The notes beneath the pieces were generated by a model. It searched no databases and was not told where the DNA came from. It worked only from the letters and a program-made list of their open reading frames with translations. Shown piece by piece: positions 1 to 9,409 of a stretch of 64,000 nucleotides of DNA. The stretch's first letter is position 1; each line of letters begins with the position of its first letter. The DNA is from an uncultured Desulfobacter sp. (GTDB taxonomy: Bacteria; Desulfobacterota; Desulfobacteria; Desulfobacterales; Desulfobacteraceae). The stretch is from NCBI RefSeq assembly GCF_963666145.1, contig NZ_OY762614.1, positions 2,842,501 to 2,906,500 of the forward strand, read 5' to 3'. Both the position numbers and the translations under genes were made by a program.

Positions 1-1073
<1,073 letters not shown>

Positions 1074-1104
1074 TTTTTCCATGAATAACTTTGAACACTT
1101 TGAC

Positions 1105-1224
1105 GTCGAACGAAATTTTGCGAATTTCTTTGTTGCCGCACAAGTCCTTTAAAACGCAGTAGTCCACTACAGCTTATTTAAAGAACTTGCTTGCGCCTTG
1201 AAATTCACTAAAATTTCATCCGAC
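1105..1224. repeat. Long imperfect palindrome in the 23S-5S spacer
   Basis: The left arm (GTCGAACGAAATTTTG... from 1105) matches the reverse complement of the right arm (...AAAATTTCATCCGAC to 1224) along most of its length, giving an imperfect hairpin of about 55 bp arms around 1160-1170. It could be a pre-rRNA processing stem or a mobile palindromic element. No tRNA gene was seen in the spacer. Confidence 0.7.
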
Positions 1225-1335
1225 CGCGATATAGCAAAATATGAAGCATGATTTTTACTGCAGCAGATTACAAATTTGGATCCATGGGACATGCAACGCA
1301 TAACCTTTCTGAAGTCCCAGGTCCGACCAGTGTAA

Positions 1336-1449
<114 letters not shown>

Positions 1450-1460
1450 TTCTTTTTCTA

Positions 1461-1503
1461 AAAGCCCTGATTATTTCTTGAAAATGGTCAGGGCTTTTTT
1501 GTT
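1461..1503 (+). terminator. rRNA operon terminator
   Basis: AAAGCCCTGA pairs with TCAGGGCTTT across a short AT-rich loop and is followed by a T run, a classic intrinsic terminator ending the 23S-5S transcript about 10 nt after 5S rRNA. Confidence 0.9.
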
Positions 1504-1535
1504 ATTTATCAATTTGGTTTAGGAATACCTTAGTA

Positions 1536-3152
1536 ATGATTTTTGCAGATAACATCTCCCTTGCCTATGGCAAACGTGTCCTGTTCAAAGATGTCAACAT
1601 CATGTTTAAACCCGGCAACTGCTACGGCCTTATCGGGGCCAATGGTGCCGGAAAAAGTACATTTTTAAAAATTCTTGCCCAGGAGATTGAGCCGGATACC
1701 GGAACGATTTCTGTGGGCCCTAAAGAGCGCATCGCTGTGCTGCGGCAGGATCACTTTGCCTTTGACGAACATCGGGTGATTGATACGGTTATCATGGGCC
1801 ATGACAAGCTGTATAGCCTTATGACCGAACGGGATGCACTCTATGCAAAGCCTGATTTTTCCGAAGAAGACGGGATCCGGTCCGGTGAAATTGAGGTCGA
1901 GTTTGAAGAGATGAACGGGTATGAGGCGGAATCGGATGCGGCGGTACTTTTAAAGCACCTGGGCATCGATGAAGCGCTGCACACCAAAAAAATGAAAGAG
2001 CTTGAGGGCGGTGAGAAAGTGCGGGTCCTGCTGGGCCAGGCCCTGTTCGGCAACCCGGACGTCCTGCTGCTTGACGAACCGACCAATAACCTGGATATCC
2101 AGGCCATTAACTGGCTCCAGGAGTTTTTGTTTCGGTTTAAAAATACAGTGATTGTGGTGTCCCATGACCGGCATTTCATGAACCAGGTATGCACCCACAT
2201 TGCCGACATTGATTTCAGCCAGATTTCCGTTTATGTGGGCAATTATGATTTCTGGTACCAGGCCAGCCAGCTTAACCTGAAACAAAAGCTTGCGGACAAC
2301 AAACGGGTTACGGAACGGGCTGAAGAGCTTAAATCCTTTATCCGTAGGTTTTCTTCCAATGCCTCCAAGTCAAAGCAGGCCACATCCCGTAAAAAACTGC
2401 TGGATAAGCTGACCATTGAAGAATTGCCGGTATCGAGCAGAAAATATCCATTTATACGGTTTAAACCTGAACGGGCCTGCGGAAACATCATCCTGGAAGT
2501 TGAAGGGCTTTCCAAGACCATTGAGGGTGAAAAAATCCTTGATAATGTTACGTTTAGGGTCAATGGTGAGGATAAGATCGCCTTTGTGGGCGAAAATACC
2601 CTTGCCATCACCGCGCTTTTCGATATTTTGTCTGGAAAAATGGAAGCGGATGAAGGTGAATTCAGGTGGGGTGTTACCACCAGCCAGTCCTATTTTTCCA
2701 AAGAGCACAGTGCCTTTTTTGACCAGGATCTTAATCTGATCCAGTGGCTGCTGCAGTTTGCCCCGCCCACCGAGGGTGAGAGTTTCGCCAGAACCTTTTT
2801 GGGACGGATGCTTTTTTCCGGCGAAGATGCCCTGAAAAAGACCCATATACTCTCCGGCGGTGAAAAGGTCAGATGCATGCTTTCCAGGATGATGCTAGCC
2901 GAATCCAATGTTCTGATGCTGGATGATCCCACCAACCACCTGGACCTGGAGTCCATTACCGCTCTCAACGACAGCCTGGTGGAGTTTCCCGAGGTGGTCC
3001 TTTTCACCTCCCACGACCATGAATTTATCAACACCATTGCCAACCGTATCATCGAGATAACCCCCGACGGGATTATCGATCGTCTCATGTCCTATGATGA
3101 ATACCTTGAAAGCCAGGAAGTTGCCCGGACCAAGGAAAAAATAAACGCATAG
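1536..3152 (+). CDS. ABC-F family ATPase (YbiT-like)
   Basis: This 538-residue protein has two ABC ATPase domains in tandem and no membrane segments, the layout of ABC-F translation factors, which bind the ribosome and relieve stalled states. The first domain is canonical: Walker A GANGAGKST at 34-42, signature LEGGE at 156-160, Walker B ending LLLDEP near 177-182 and switch His210. The linker, about 235-315, is rich in Lys and Arg as in the P-site tRNA interaction motif. The second domain is eroded: the Walker A position reads GENTLAITA (352-360) with no lysine, and Walker B ends in DD instead of DE (463-464), although LSGGE (439-443) and the switch His are present. YbiT-type relatives are the closest match I recall. 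The start lacks a strong ribosome site. It stands alone after the rRNA operon. Confidence 0.88.
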   Translation: MIFADNISLAYGKRVLFKDVNIMFKPGNCYGLIGANGAGKSTFLKILAQEIEPDTGTISVGPKERIAVLRQDHFAFDEHRVIDTVIMGHDKLYSLMTERDALYAKPDFSEEDGIRSGEIEVEFEEMNGYEAESDAAVLLKHLGIDEALHTKKMKELEGGEKVRVLLGQALFGNPDVLLLDEPTNNLDIQAINWLQEFLFRFKNTVIVVSHDRHFMNQVCTHIADIDFSQISVYVGNYDFWYQASQLNLKQKLADNKRVTERAEELKSFIRRFSSNASKSKQATSRKKLLDKLTIEELPVSSRKYPFIRFKPERACGNIILEVEGLSKTIEGEKILDNVTFRVNGEDKIAFVGENTLAITALFDILSGKMEADEGEFRWGVTTSQSYFSKEHSAFFDQDLNLIQWLLQFAPPTEGESFARTFLGRMLFSGEDALKKTHILSGGEKVRCMLSRMMLAESNVLMLDDPTNHLDLESITALNDSLVEFPEVVLFTSHDHEFINTIANRIIEITPDGIIDRLMSYDEYLESQEVARTKEKINA

Positions 3153-3184
3153 ACAGACGGACGAACTGCCAGGCAAAAAATAGT

Positions 3185-4372
3185 ATGAAAACCAAGTACG
3201 ATGTGGTGATTATAGGGGCTGGGGCCTCGGGGCTGATGTGCGCGGCCCAGGCCGGAAAACGCGGGCGGCGTGTGAAAGTTCTGGACCACGGCCCCAAGCC
3301 CGGGCGCAAGATCCTTATGTCCGGCGGGGGCCGGTGCAACTTTACCAACCGTCGGGTCAGTGCCAACAATTATATTTCATCCAATCCGCATTTTGTAAAA
3401 TCCGCACTTAGCCGGTACCGGCCAGAGGATTTTATAGATCTTGTCCGGCAATACGGGATTCGTTTCAGTGAACGGGAACACGGCCAGTTGTTTTGCACGG
3501 ACAGTGCCGGGCAGATCCTTGATATGCTGCTGGCAGAGTGCCGCAACGCCGGTGTCAACCTGACACCCAAAACAGGGGTTACCGGCATTGAAAGGCAGAC
3601 GTCTGGCCGGGAGTTTCTGATTCGCACATCCGGGGAGAGCATCAGTGCCTCGTCCCTGGTGATCGCCACCGGCGGGGTATCAATCCCAGCGGCCGGGGCC
3701 ACGCCATTCGGATACAAGGTGGCCGATCAGTTCGGCATTCCTGTGGTGCAGCCGCGGCCCGGTCTTGTTCCCTTTACTGTTCAGCCCGAGGATAAAACGG
3801 TTCTGGCACCCCTGGCCGGGATTTCAGTCAAGGCCCGGGTTCGCACGGGATCGGTCTCATTTGAAGAGCAGATTTTGTTTACCCACCGGGGGCTGAGCGG
3901 TCCTGTGATTCTTCAGGCCTCATCTTACTGGCAGTCCGGAGCCCCGGTGACCATAGATCTTTTTCCGGATGGAAATCTTGAAGAATTGCTGGAAACAGTT
4001 CGTAAAAATCGGCCCAAATGCCATGTAAAAACCGTTCTGGCCGAGTATCTGCCAACGCGCCTGGTCCAGGCCCGCCTGGATGAAACGTTGTTGAATTGTC
4101 CCCTTAACCGCATTTCCCGCCAGGGTCTTAAAACTGTGATTGATGCGATCCACACCTGGAAGATCCAGCCCGGCGGCACCGAAGGGTACAGAACCGCCGA
4201 GGTGACCGTCGGCGGCATTGACTGCCGCAGGTTCTCTTCAAAGACGATGGAATCCCGAGATGTCCCGGGACTTTATGCCATCGGTGAAGTGCTGGATGTC
4301 ACCGGGTGGCTGGGCGGCTACAATTTCCAGTGGGCGTGGTCTTCGGCCTGGGCAGCCGGACAGGCGGTGTAG
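3185..4372 (+). CDS. BaiN/HI0933-type FAD-dependent oxidoreductase
   Basis: A 395-residue flavoprotein. The N-terminal Rossmann motif VVIIGAGASGLMCA binds FAD, followed by GRKILMSGGGRCNFTN, the hallmark of the HI0933/YhiN/BaiN family. The C-terminal half has the family's FTHRGLSGP motif and ends with LYAIGEVLDVTGWLGGYNFQWAW, the second FAD-contact region. Members are probable NAD(P)H-dependent reductases; most have no proven substrate. It begins 32 nt after the ABC-F gene and is probably co-transcribed, and it converges tail-to-tail with the next gene 21 nt away. The family call is firm; substrate is unknown. Confidence 0.9.
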   Translation: MKTKYDVVIIGAGASGLMCAAQAGKRGRRVKVLDHGPKPGRKILMSGGGRCNFTNRRVSANNYISSNPHFVKSALSRYRPEDFIDLVRQYGIRFSEREHGQLFCTDSAGQILDMLLAECRNAGVNLTPKTGVTGIERQTSGREFLIRTSGESISASSLVIATGGVSIPAAGATPFGYKVADQFGIPVVQPRPGLVPFTVQPEDKTVLAPLAGISVKARVRTGSVSFEEQILFTHRGLSGPVILQASSYWQSGAPVTIDLFPDGNLEELLETVRKNRPKCHVKTVLAEYLPTRLVQARLDETLLNCPLNRISRQGLKTVIDAIHTWKIQPGGTEGYRTAEVTVGGIDCRRFSSKTMESRDVPGLYAIGEVLDVTGWLGGYNFQWAWSSAWAAGQAV

Positions 4373-4393
4373 GTGTTGCAGGAACAACTGCTC

Positions 4394-4969
4394 CTAGACC
4401 ATCATCCGGTTAATGACGATTCTGTGGGCTTTTCCAAATTCCATAATTTCTTCGGGTTTGAAATCTCCGGCAGTGTAGGTGTTTAAAAACGCCGACACCG
4501 ACAGCATATATAAAATATAAGAAAGGTGGCCGGAATAGCCGGTGTCGTCCAGTTTTTGAAGGGCTGCGATGGTTTGATCCGCCCGCTCCATAACCTGGCG
4601 GCTCACTGCCGGTGGCGCATCCTGGGTGCAGACATGGGCCGAGTAAATTCTGCGGCAGGAAAAGGGCCGGTTTTCATAGATCATGCAGGCGTTATTTTTC
4701 ATGAGGAACGGACAGGGAACCGCGTTGCCTTCCTCCCGCTGCTTTATTTCATTTCTAAATGCCTTGGTCAGGGTTTTCTGCCGGCTTTTGGGCATTTTTT
4801 CCATGGCAAGCCGTATCGCCATTCCTTCCAGGGTGGTAATGTCGATGCTGCCGGCCTGCCTGCAGCAAAAACTGCATCCCCGGGAGCAGGCACTGCCTTT
4901 TACCAGGTCACGGGTCTCCGCATCAAAGGCGTCGTATATCTTTTTTAACTGCGCTCTTTTCTCTTTCAT
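4394..4969 (-). CDS. YkgJ-type cysteine-cluster protein
   Basis: A 191-residue protein with the Cys pattern of the YkgJ (UPF0153) family: CSRGCSFCC near residues 28-36, then a PCPFL...ACMIYENRPFSCR block and a further Cys in SAHVC. These cysteines are thought to coordinate zinc or an Fe-S cluster; the biochemical role is not established. No signal peptide or membrane segment is seen. A GGAG ribosome site sits before the ATG. It appears monocistronic, convergent with the flavoprotein gene. Confidence 0.85.
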   Translation of the reverse strand: MKEKRAQLKKIYDAFDAETRDLVKGSACSRGCSFCCRQAGSIDITTLEGMAIRLAMEKMPKSRQKTLTKAFRNEIKQREEGNAVPCPFLMKNNACMIYENRPFSCRRIYSAHVCTQDAPPAVSRQVMERADQTIAALQKLDDTGYSGHLSYILYMLSVSAFLNTYTAGDFKPEEIMEFGKAHRIVINRMMV

Positions 4970-5175
4970 ATTTCTCCGGTTTGTAAATTGGTGTCAAAAC
5001 CTGCGCATTATCCACTTTTTAATACCTGGGGGCAAGGGGCTTGAAATACAAAATGGACGACCTGAGGTTAACACGTTGTCAAAAGATTTGAGGCCGTTGA
5101 CAAGGTCTGCCCTGAACTGTAAAAATTAAGTATAAAAAAAATTTATTTTCTGTTCCCGTTCCAAAGGGATATTGC

Positions 5176-7185
5176 ATGCAGTTACAAAACAAAAAAACTG
5201 GGCTGCTGTTTTTTATTCAACCAGCAGTGTCCGCACCGGTTGGAATTGATAACGCGCCTTACGCGTCGTCATTGTCGGCCTATTTTTATAGAACTGTTCT
5301 GCTGATTTCCGTGATTGTGTTTTGGACCTTAATGGCCACAGTAGCAGTCCCGGCACCCCCTCCTGATATTTTGAAGATGGACGCCTCCCGAAAAAGCATC
5401 GATATCGGCAGCAGTCTCCAGCATTTGATGGATCCGGGCAATACGTTGACCTTGAACGATGTAATTCAACCGGATACGCCATGGAAAAAAGCATATCCGC
5501 CCAGGCTTCATACCGGAGCGGCACACGATATTGTCTGGGTTCGATTCCGCGTTCAGAACATATCATTGTCCCGGCAAACCCTGGTGCTCAACGTTGACTG
5601 GCCGTTCTGGCATCTGATGGAATTGTATATCCAGGATGGGGATGCCGGATACAATACTCTTGACGCAATAAAATCTGTGCCTCCCCAAAAAAATCGACTC
5701 CCATTTGCCTTTGAATTCCCATGCCTTGCAAATCAGCAGTTAACTTTGTACCTGCGTGCCCACAGTACCGGAGTGCTGCTGTTGCCCCTGAAAATCTGGC
5801 AGCAGCAGGCCTATGAGAAGATGGGACTTTTTCGGAATCTGTTTTTAGGCATGTTCTTCGGCTTTCTCATTGCCATGTGTCTGTACAACGCCTCTTTAAG
5901 TTTTTTTACCCAGGATGACAGCTATACCTACTATGCGGTGTATGTGCTTTCGGTAATGCTCTATTGTCTGTCCATGACCGGTGTGGGCGCTGCATATCTG
6001 TGGCAGGGCAATGCCTGGCTCAAGGGCCATTCCTACGGCCTTTTTTCGTCATTCTCGTTTTTGATGGCCACGCTGTTCATCCGAAGGTTTCTACGGCTGC
6101 CCAAAGTCGGTGGCTGGCTGTTTGGTCTGAGTAATTTTTTTGCGGTATTCTGGATTTTGATGACGGGTTTATATGCCATATATCATGGTCGATGGATGAT
6201 ATCTTGTGAGAATATCGGTGCAATACTCAGCTGTGTGGTAGGGCTTGTAACCACCATAACCCTATGGCGCAAAGGCAGCATTGCCGCCAAGTACATGACC
6301 ATTGCCTGGACATTGCTTATTCTGGCTACCTTTGTACTGATGCTGGGTCTTGCCGGGGTTATAACATATCACCCCATTATCCAGCACAGCCAGAACATTG
6401 GATTCATACTGGAATTGTTTCTGCTTTCCCTTGCCCTTGCAGATCGGATCAAAAGAGAGCGTGGTGAAAAAGAGGCCGCCCAGGAACTTTCCATCCAGCT
6501 TTATAATGAGGCGGTCCAGGCCAAGGAGCGGGAAATGCAGGCCCAGGCCAGAACCCTTGCCGTGGAGCGGGCGGCTAAAAATGAGCTGGAGGAGACGGTG
6601 AACCGGCGGACCCGGGAACTTCAGAATACGTTGCGTCAGCTTGAGTCGGCAAATAAAAAGCTGGGGCAGATGAGCCGGACCGACGGACTGACCGGGTTGT
6701 TCAACAGACGATATTTTGACGCGGCATTTGAAGAAGAGTTCAAGCGGGCCATACGGTATGGGCAGCCGTTATCCGTCATCATGGGCGATATTGACCATTT
6801 TAAGCGGATCAATGATACCCATGGGCATCAGATGGGGGATCAATGTCTTAAAGCGGTGGCCTCTACCTGGCAGACCTATCTTAAACGCGCCGGAGACCTG
6901 GTGGCCAGGTACGGCGGTGAGGAGTTTGTCTCTTTATTGCCCAACACCGATATTCATGATGCCGAAAAGATTGCCGGGCAAATCAGGGCCGCCATTGAAA
7001 CGGCCAATCTGAAGTTTGGTGAAATTCATATTAACCTCACCATCAGTTTAGGGGTATCCAGCCTCTCTTTTTCCGGTAAAGATGATATGGACGCGCTTTT
7101 ACAACGGGCTGACGGTGCCCTGTATGACGCCAAAAACCAGGGTCGAAACAGAGTTGAAATCAAGGCATGCGAATCATCTGATTGA
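5176..7185 (+). CDS. Membrane diguanylate cyclase, 7TMR-DISM and GGDEF domains
   Basis: A 669-residue receptor predicted to make cyclic di-GMP from two GTP. An N-terminal hydrophobic stretch (about 38-60) leads to an extracytoplasmic beta-rich sensor resembling 7TMR-DISMED2, then about seven membrane helices (220-420), a coiled coil (430-500) and a GGDEF domain at the C terminus. The active-site loop reads RYGGEEF, and RAGD five residues before it is an intact inhibitory I-site, so feedback control is expected. DGLTGLFNRRYFD and the metal-binding DIDHFKRINDTHGH are present. The AAAGGGA ribosome site supports this ATG. It converges with jetD only 8 nt away. The ligand of the sensor is unknown. 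Confidence 0.92.
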   Translation: MQLQNKKTGLLFFIQPAVSAPVGIDNAPYASSLSAYFYRTVLLISVIVFWTLMATVAVPAPPPDILKMDASRKSIDIGSSLQHLMDPGNTLTLNDVIQPDTPWKKAYPPRLHTGAAHDIVWVRFRVQNISLSRQTLVLNVDWPFWHLMELYIQDGDAGYNTLDAIKSVPPQKNRLPFAFEFPCLANQQLTLYLRAHSTGVLLLPLKIWQQQAYEKMGLFRNLFLGMFFGFLIAMCLYNASLSFFTQDDSYTYYAVYVLSVMLYCLSMTGVGAAYLWQGNAWLKGHSYGLFSSFSFLMATLFIRRFLRLPKVGGWLFGLSNFFAVFWILMTGLYAIYHGRWMISCENIGAILSCVVGLVTTITLWRKGSIAAKYMTIAWTLLILATFVLMLGLAGVITYHPIIQHSQNIGFILELFLLSLALADRIKRERGEKEAAQELSIQLYNEAVQAKEREMQAQARTLAVERAAKNELEETVNRRTRELQNTLRQLESANKKLGQMSRTDGLTGLFNRRYFDAAFEEEFKRAIRYGQPLSVIMGDIDHFKRINDTHGHQMGDQCLKAVASTWQTYLKRAGDLVARYGGEEFVSLLPNTDIHDAEKIAGQIRAAIETANLKFGEIHINLTISLGVSSLSFSGKDDMDALLQRADGALYDAKNQGRNRVEIKACESSD

Positions 7186-7193
7186 CACGAAGG

Positions 7194-8306
7194 TTAACCT
7201 CCTTCTTTCAGGGCGGCTGCGATGTCATCCGCCGTCAATCCCTCCTGGGGCCAGCGCTGGGACTCGCATACACTTAAATAATTATCGGCAATGTCCCTGC
7301 TCAGCCACTGAGTTGCCCATTGGGGATCGTGGAATTTTTTTTGGGATTTGTCATATGCTGTTGTGATATTTTTTTTGATGAGTGTCCGGTAAAGGGCTTT
7401 GGCCGGACAGACGGGGGATTGCCCGTTTTTAATCCGGTTTTCATTGATTCGTTGGGGAATGGCAAGGCCTGCGGGGTCCAGATCGCCAAAATAGTGTATT
7501 TGGCTGGCCCCGGTCTGGGTTTCAATCTTGGCCAGGCTGTCCAGGGACTGGATGGGGGTTGCGCTTGTGGCCTTGAACCCTTTGCCGAACACCACGGCGG
7601 CAAAGAAGCCGCCGCCCAGGGGATGGTCTGCTCGGTTGGCCGCCGTGCAGCTCCAGTAGGTGGCGCTGTTTTCCACCACCAGCAGGGGCCTATGAACCGA
7701 TTCCTCTCGATTTTTTGAAAATACCTCATAGGGCAAGGGTTCGGGGCAGTAAAAGCAGTCGAGGTCCGCCAGGGTGATCCGGCCCGAAAAAAGTCCTGTA
7801 TGAACATAGGTGTCCAGGGCTTTTTCGTTGCCAAAGATCTGCAATGCCCTTTCCCGGTGGGGCAGAAGAGATGGATTTTTTTTGCGGTTTAAAAGATAGT
7901 GGTTCACGGCCCGGGCAAGGGTCAGCTGTTTTTCCGTGGTCAGGGTATGGGCAAATGCCGCCATTCGGGAGGGCTCCCAGGGACTTTGCTCTCTGATCCG
8001 GGCAAGGGTTTTCTTTCGCTTGCGTGTAACACGATTTTCATCGGCCCGGACCAGGGTGACATACCGGGGCAGAATCCCGAATTTTTGCCAGCCCGCTCCT
8101 TTTTTGGCTGGCAACCGAATTTTGCCTTTGGCATCAAGTTCTTCCAGCGCGCGAAGTAATAGTTCTTCTTTAGAGATATCCATGGTGCCGGCAATGACAG
8201 AGGTAATTTGCTCAATGGGAATTTTGCGGCGGATCGCCCCGGCGAAAAAGCCTTCCAGGGCCGCCACCATCCCTTCAAAATCTATCTGAGTACCGGGGAA
8301 TTCCAT
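7194..8306 (-). CDS. jetD: JetD-like nuclease subunit (DUF2220, Toprim) of Wadjet-like system
   Basis: A 370-residue protein resembling JetD/MksG, the Toprim nuclease that cuts DNA held by a Wadjet SMC complex. The N-terminal part is helical and basic (RKRKK near 96-100), as expected of arm and winged-helix domains. The C-terminal half fits DUF2220: LPHRERALQIFGNEKALD at 148-165, the catalytic-type glutamate in VVENSATYW (Glu212) and the Toprim acidic pair in FGDLDPAG (Asp275, Asp277). The length matches JetD. Its ATG shares one base with the stop codon of the upstream Nudix gene (TAATG), so translation is probably coupled. It lies two genes beyond jetC instead of next to it, which is unusual. 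A role with jetABC is inferred from family and operon position. Confidence 0.75.
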   Translation of the reverse strand: MEFPGTQIDFEGMVAALEGFFAGAIRRKIPIEQITSVIAGTMDISKEELLLRALEELDAKGKIRLPAKKGAGWQKFGILPRYVTLVRADENRVTRKRKKTLARIREQSPWEPSRMAAFAHTLTTEKQLTLARAVNHYLLNRKKNPSLLPHRERALQIFGNEKALDTYVHTGLFSGRITLADLDCFYCPEPLPYEVFSKNREESVHRPLLVVENSATYWSCTAANRADHPLGGGFFAAVVFGKGFKATSATPIQSLDSLAKIETQTGASQIHYFGDLDPAGLAIPQRINENRIKNGQSPVCPAKALYRTLIKKNITTAYDKSQKKFHDPQWATQWLSRDIADNYLSVCESQRWPQEGLTADDIAAALKEGG

Positions 8307-8800
8307 TAAATTTTTTGATACCGCCCGATTTCATCTATAAAGTTAGGCGTAAAAATACCCGAATCCATTTTTTCAGCAATTTCATCAAGCCCCCAGAACC
8401 GCCCCTCTTCAATCTCATCGAGATTTATTTTAATCTTCCCGTCCCACAGACAATGGTAACTGGATATATATTCAGATTCATAGTCATTGAGTAACCGGTA
8501 TTTATACAGGTATTTCAAGTGTGCGCATGTGATGCCGAGCTCTTCTTCCAGTTCCCGGACCGCCGCATCCAGGTAAGATTCTCCCTTGTCCACATGACCG
8601 CCCACCGAGGTATCCCACTTTCCGGGCTGGACATCCTTATTTATATCTCTTTTTTGCAGATACAATTCATTTTGGCTGTTAAACACCAGAATATGGACCA
8701 CCCTGTGAATTAAACCTGGATTGCCATGGACCTGATCACGGCTTGCCTGGCCGATAATCCGGTCATCTTCATCAACGATATCAAAAATTTCTTTGGTCAT
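8306..8800 (-). CDS. Nudix hydrolase (YfcD/IPP-isomerase-like)
   Basis: A 164-residue Nudix protein. The Nudix box is complete: GGHVDKGES, then AVRELEEELGI, so the metal-binding glutamates are present and the enzyme is probably active on a nucleoside-diphosphate-linked substrate. The start MTKEIFDIVDEDDRIIG and LYLQKRDINKDVQPGKWD resemble the YfcD and isopentenyl-diphosphate-isomerase-like branch. An AAGGAAC ribosome site precedes the ATG. It is embedded in the Wadjet-like operon, 74 nt after the SixA-like gene and overlapping jetD by one base. Whether it cleans nucleotides for the defence system or is only a passenger cannot be told from sequence. Confidence 0.85.
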   Translation of the reverse strand: MTKEIFDIVDEDDRIIGQASRDQVHGNPGLIHRVVHILVFNSQNELYLQKRDINKDVQPGKWDTSVGGHVDKGESYLDAAVRELEEELGITCAHLKYLYKYRLLNDYESEYISSYHCLWDGKIKINLDEIEEGRFWGLDEIAEKMDSGIFTPNFIDEIGRYQKI

Positions 8801-8874
8801 ACATGTTCCTTAAATATAAACAAATGGAAGGTCTCGCTTTCACGGGAGGTGCAAACAGATTTACCGGATATGAT

Positions 8875-9330
8875 TTATGAAATGTTGGGGTTTAAGGTCC
8901 AGCGGATAAACCAGCCCGATTCATCCCGGTCAAGACAGACAATCCCTGAGTTCTGAAATTTGAGCACCTTGGGTACCTCCCGGCCGGTGGTCAGGTAAGA
9001 GACCATTTTTTCCATATAGGGTAGATGGCCCACTATCATGTGGTTGGAATCCGGATCAAGCCGGTCGCCAAGAACTTTTACATCATCCATGGGGGAGATA
9101 TCCGCCATCTGTTCAATGCCGGGACCCGGACAAAGGTGTTCAGCCATGATCCGGGCGGTCTGTTCCGCGCGTTTTTTTCCGGAATGAAAAATTTTGGAGG
9201 TTTTAACGCTGTAACCGGCAGCCACTTGAGCTATTTTTAAGGTCTCCTCACGCCCCTTTTCAGACAATCCTTTTTCAGGGTCTTCAGTTTTTGGCTGGCT
9301 TAACCCGTGCTGTACAAGAAATATCGACAT
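8875..9330 (-). CDS. SixA-like histidine phosphatase
   Basis: A 151-residue member of the histidine phosphatase superfamily close to SixA, which removes phosphate from phosphohistidine proteins. The ATG chosen encodes MSIFLVQHGLS, because AAAGGAG lies just before it; a TTG 15 nt upstream would put the ribosome site inside the gene. The catalytic RHG motif reads QHG here, so the arginine is replaced although the nucleophilic histidine stays. FHSGKKRAEQTA and MIVGHLPYMEKM supply the other conserved Arg and His. It lies 80 nt after jetC and 74 nt before the Nudix gene, so it is probably in the same transcript. Confidence 0.82.
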   Translation of the reverse strand: MSIFLVQHGLSQPKTEDPEKGLSEKGREETLKIAQVAAGYSVKTSKIFHSGKKRAEQTARIMAEHLCPGPGIEQMADISPMDDVKVLGDRLDPDSNHMIVGHLPYMEKMVSYLTTGREVPKVLKFQNSGIVCLDRDESGWFIRWTLNPNIS

Positions 9331-9409
9331 ACGGTCTCCTTTCAAGTTTCTTTATTCAGCCATAGTAGTTAAGTAATTCCTGTGCGTCAACTTATAGCCC
9401 CAACAAAAA

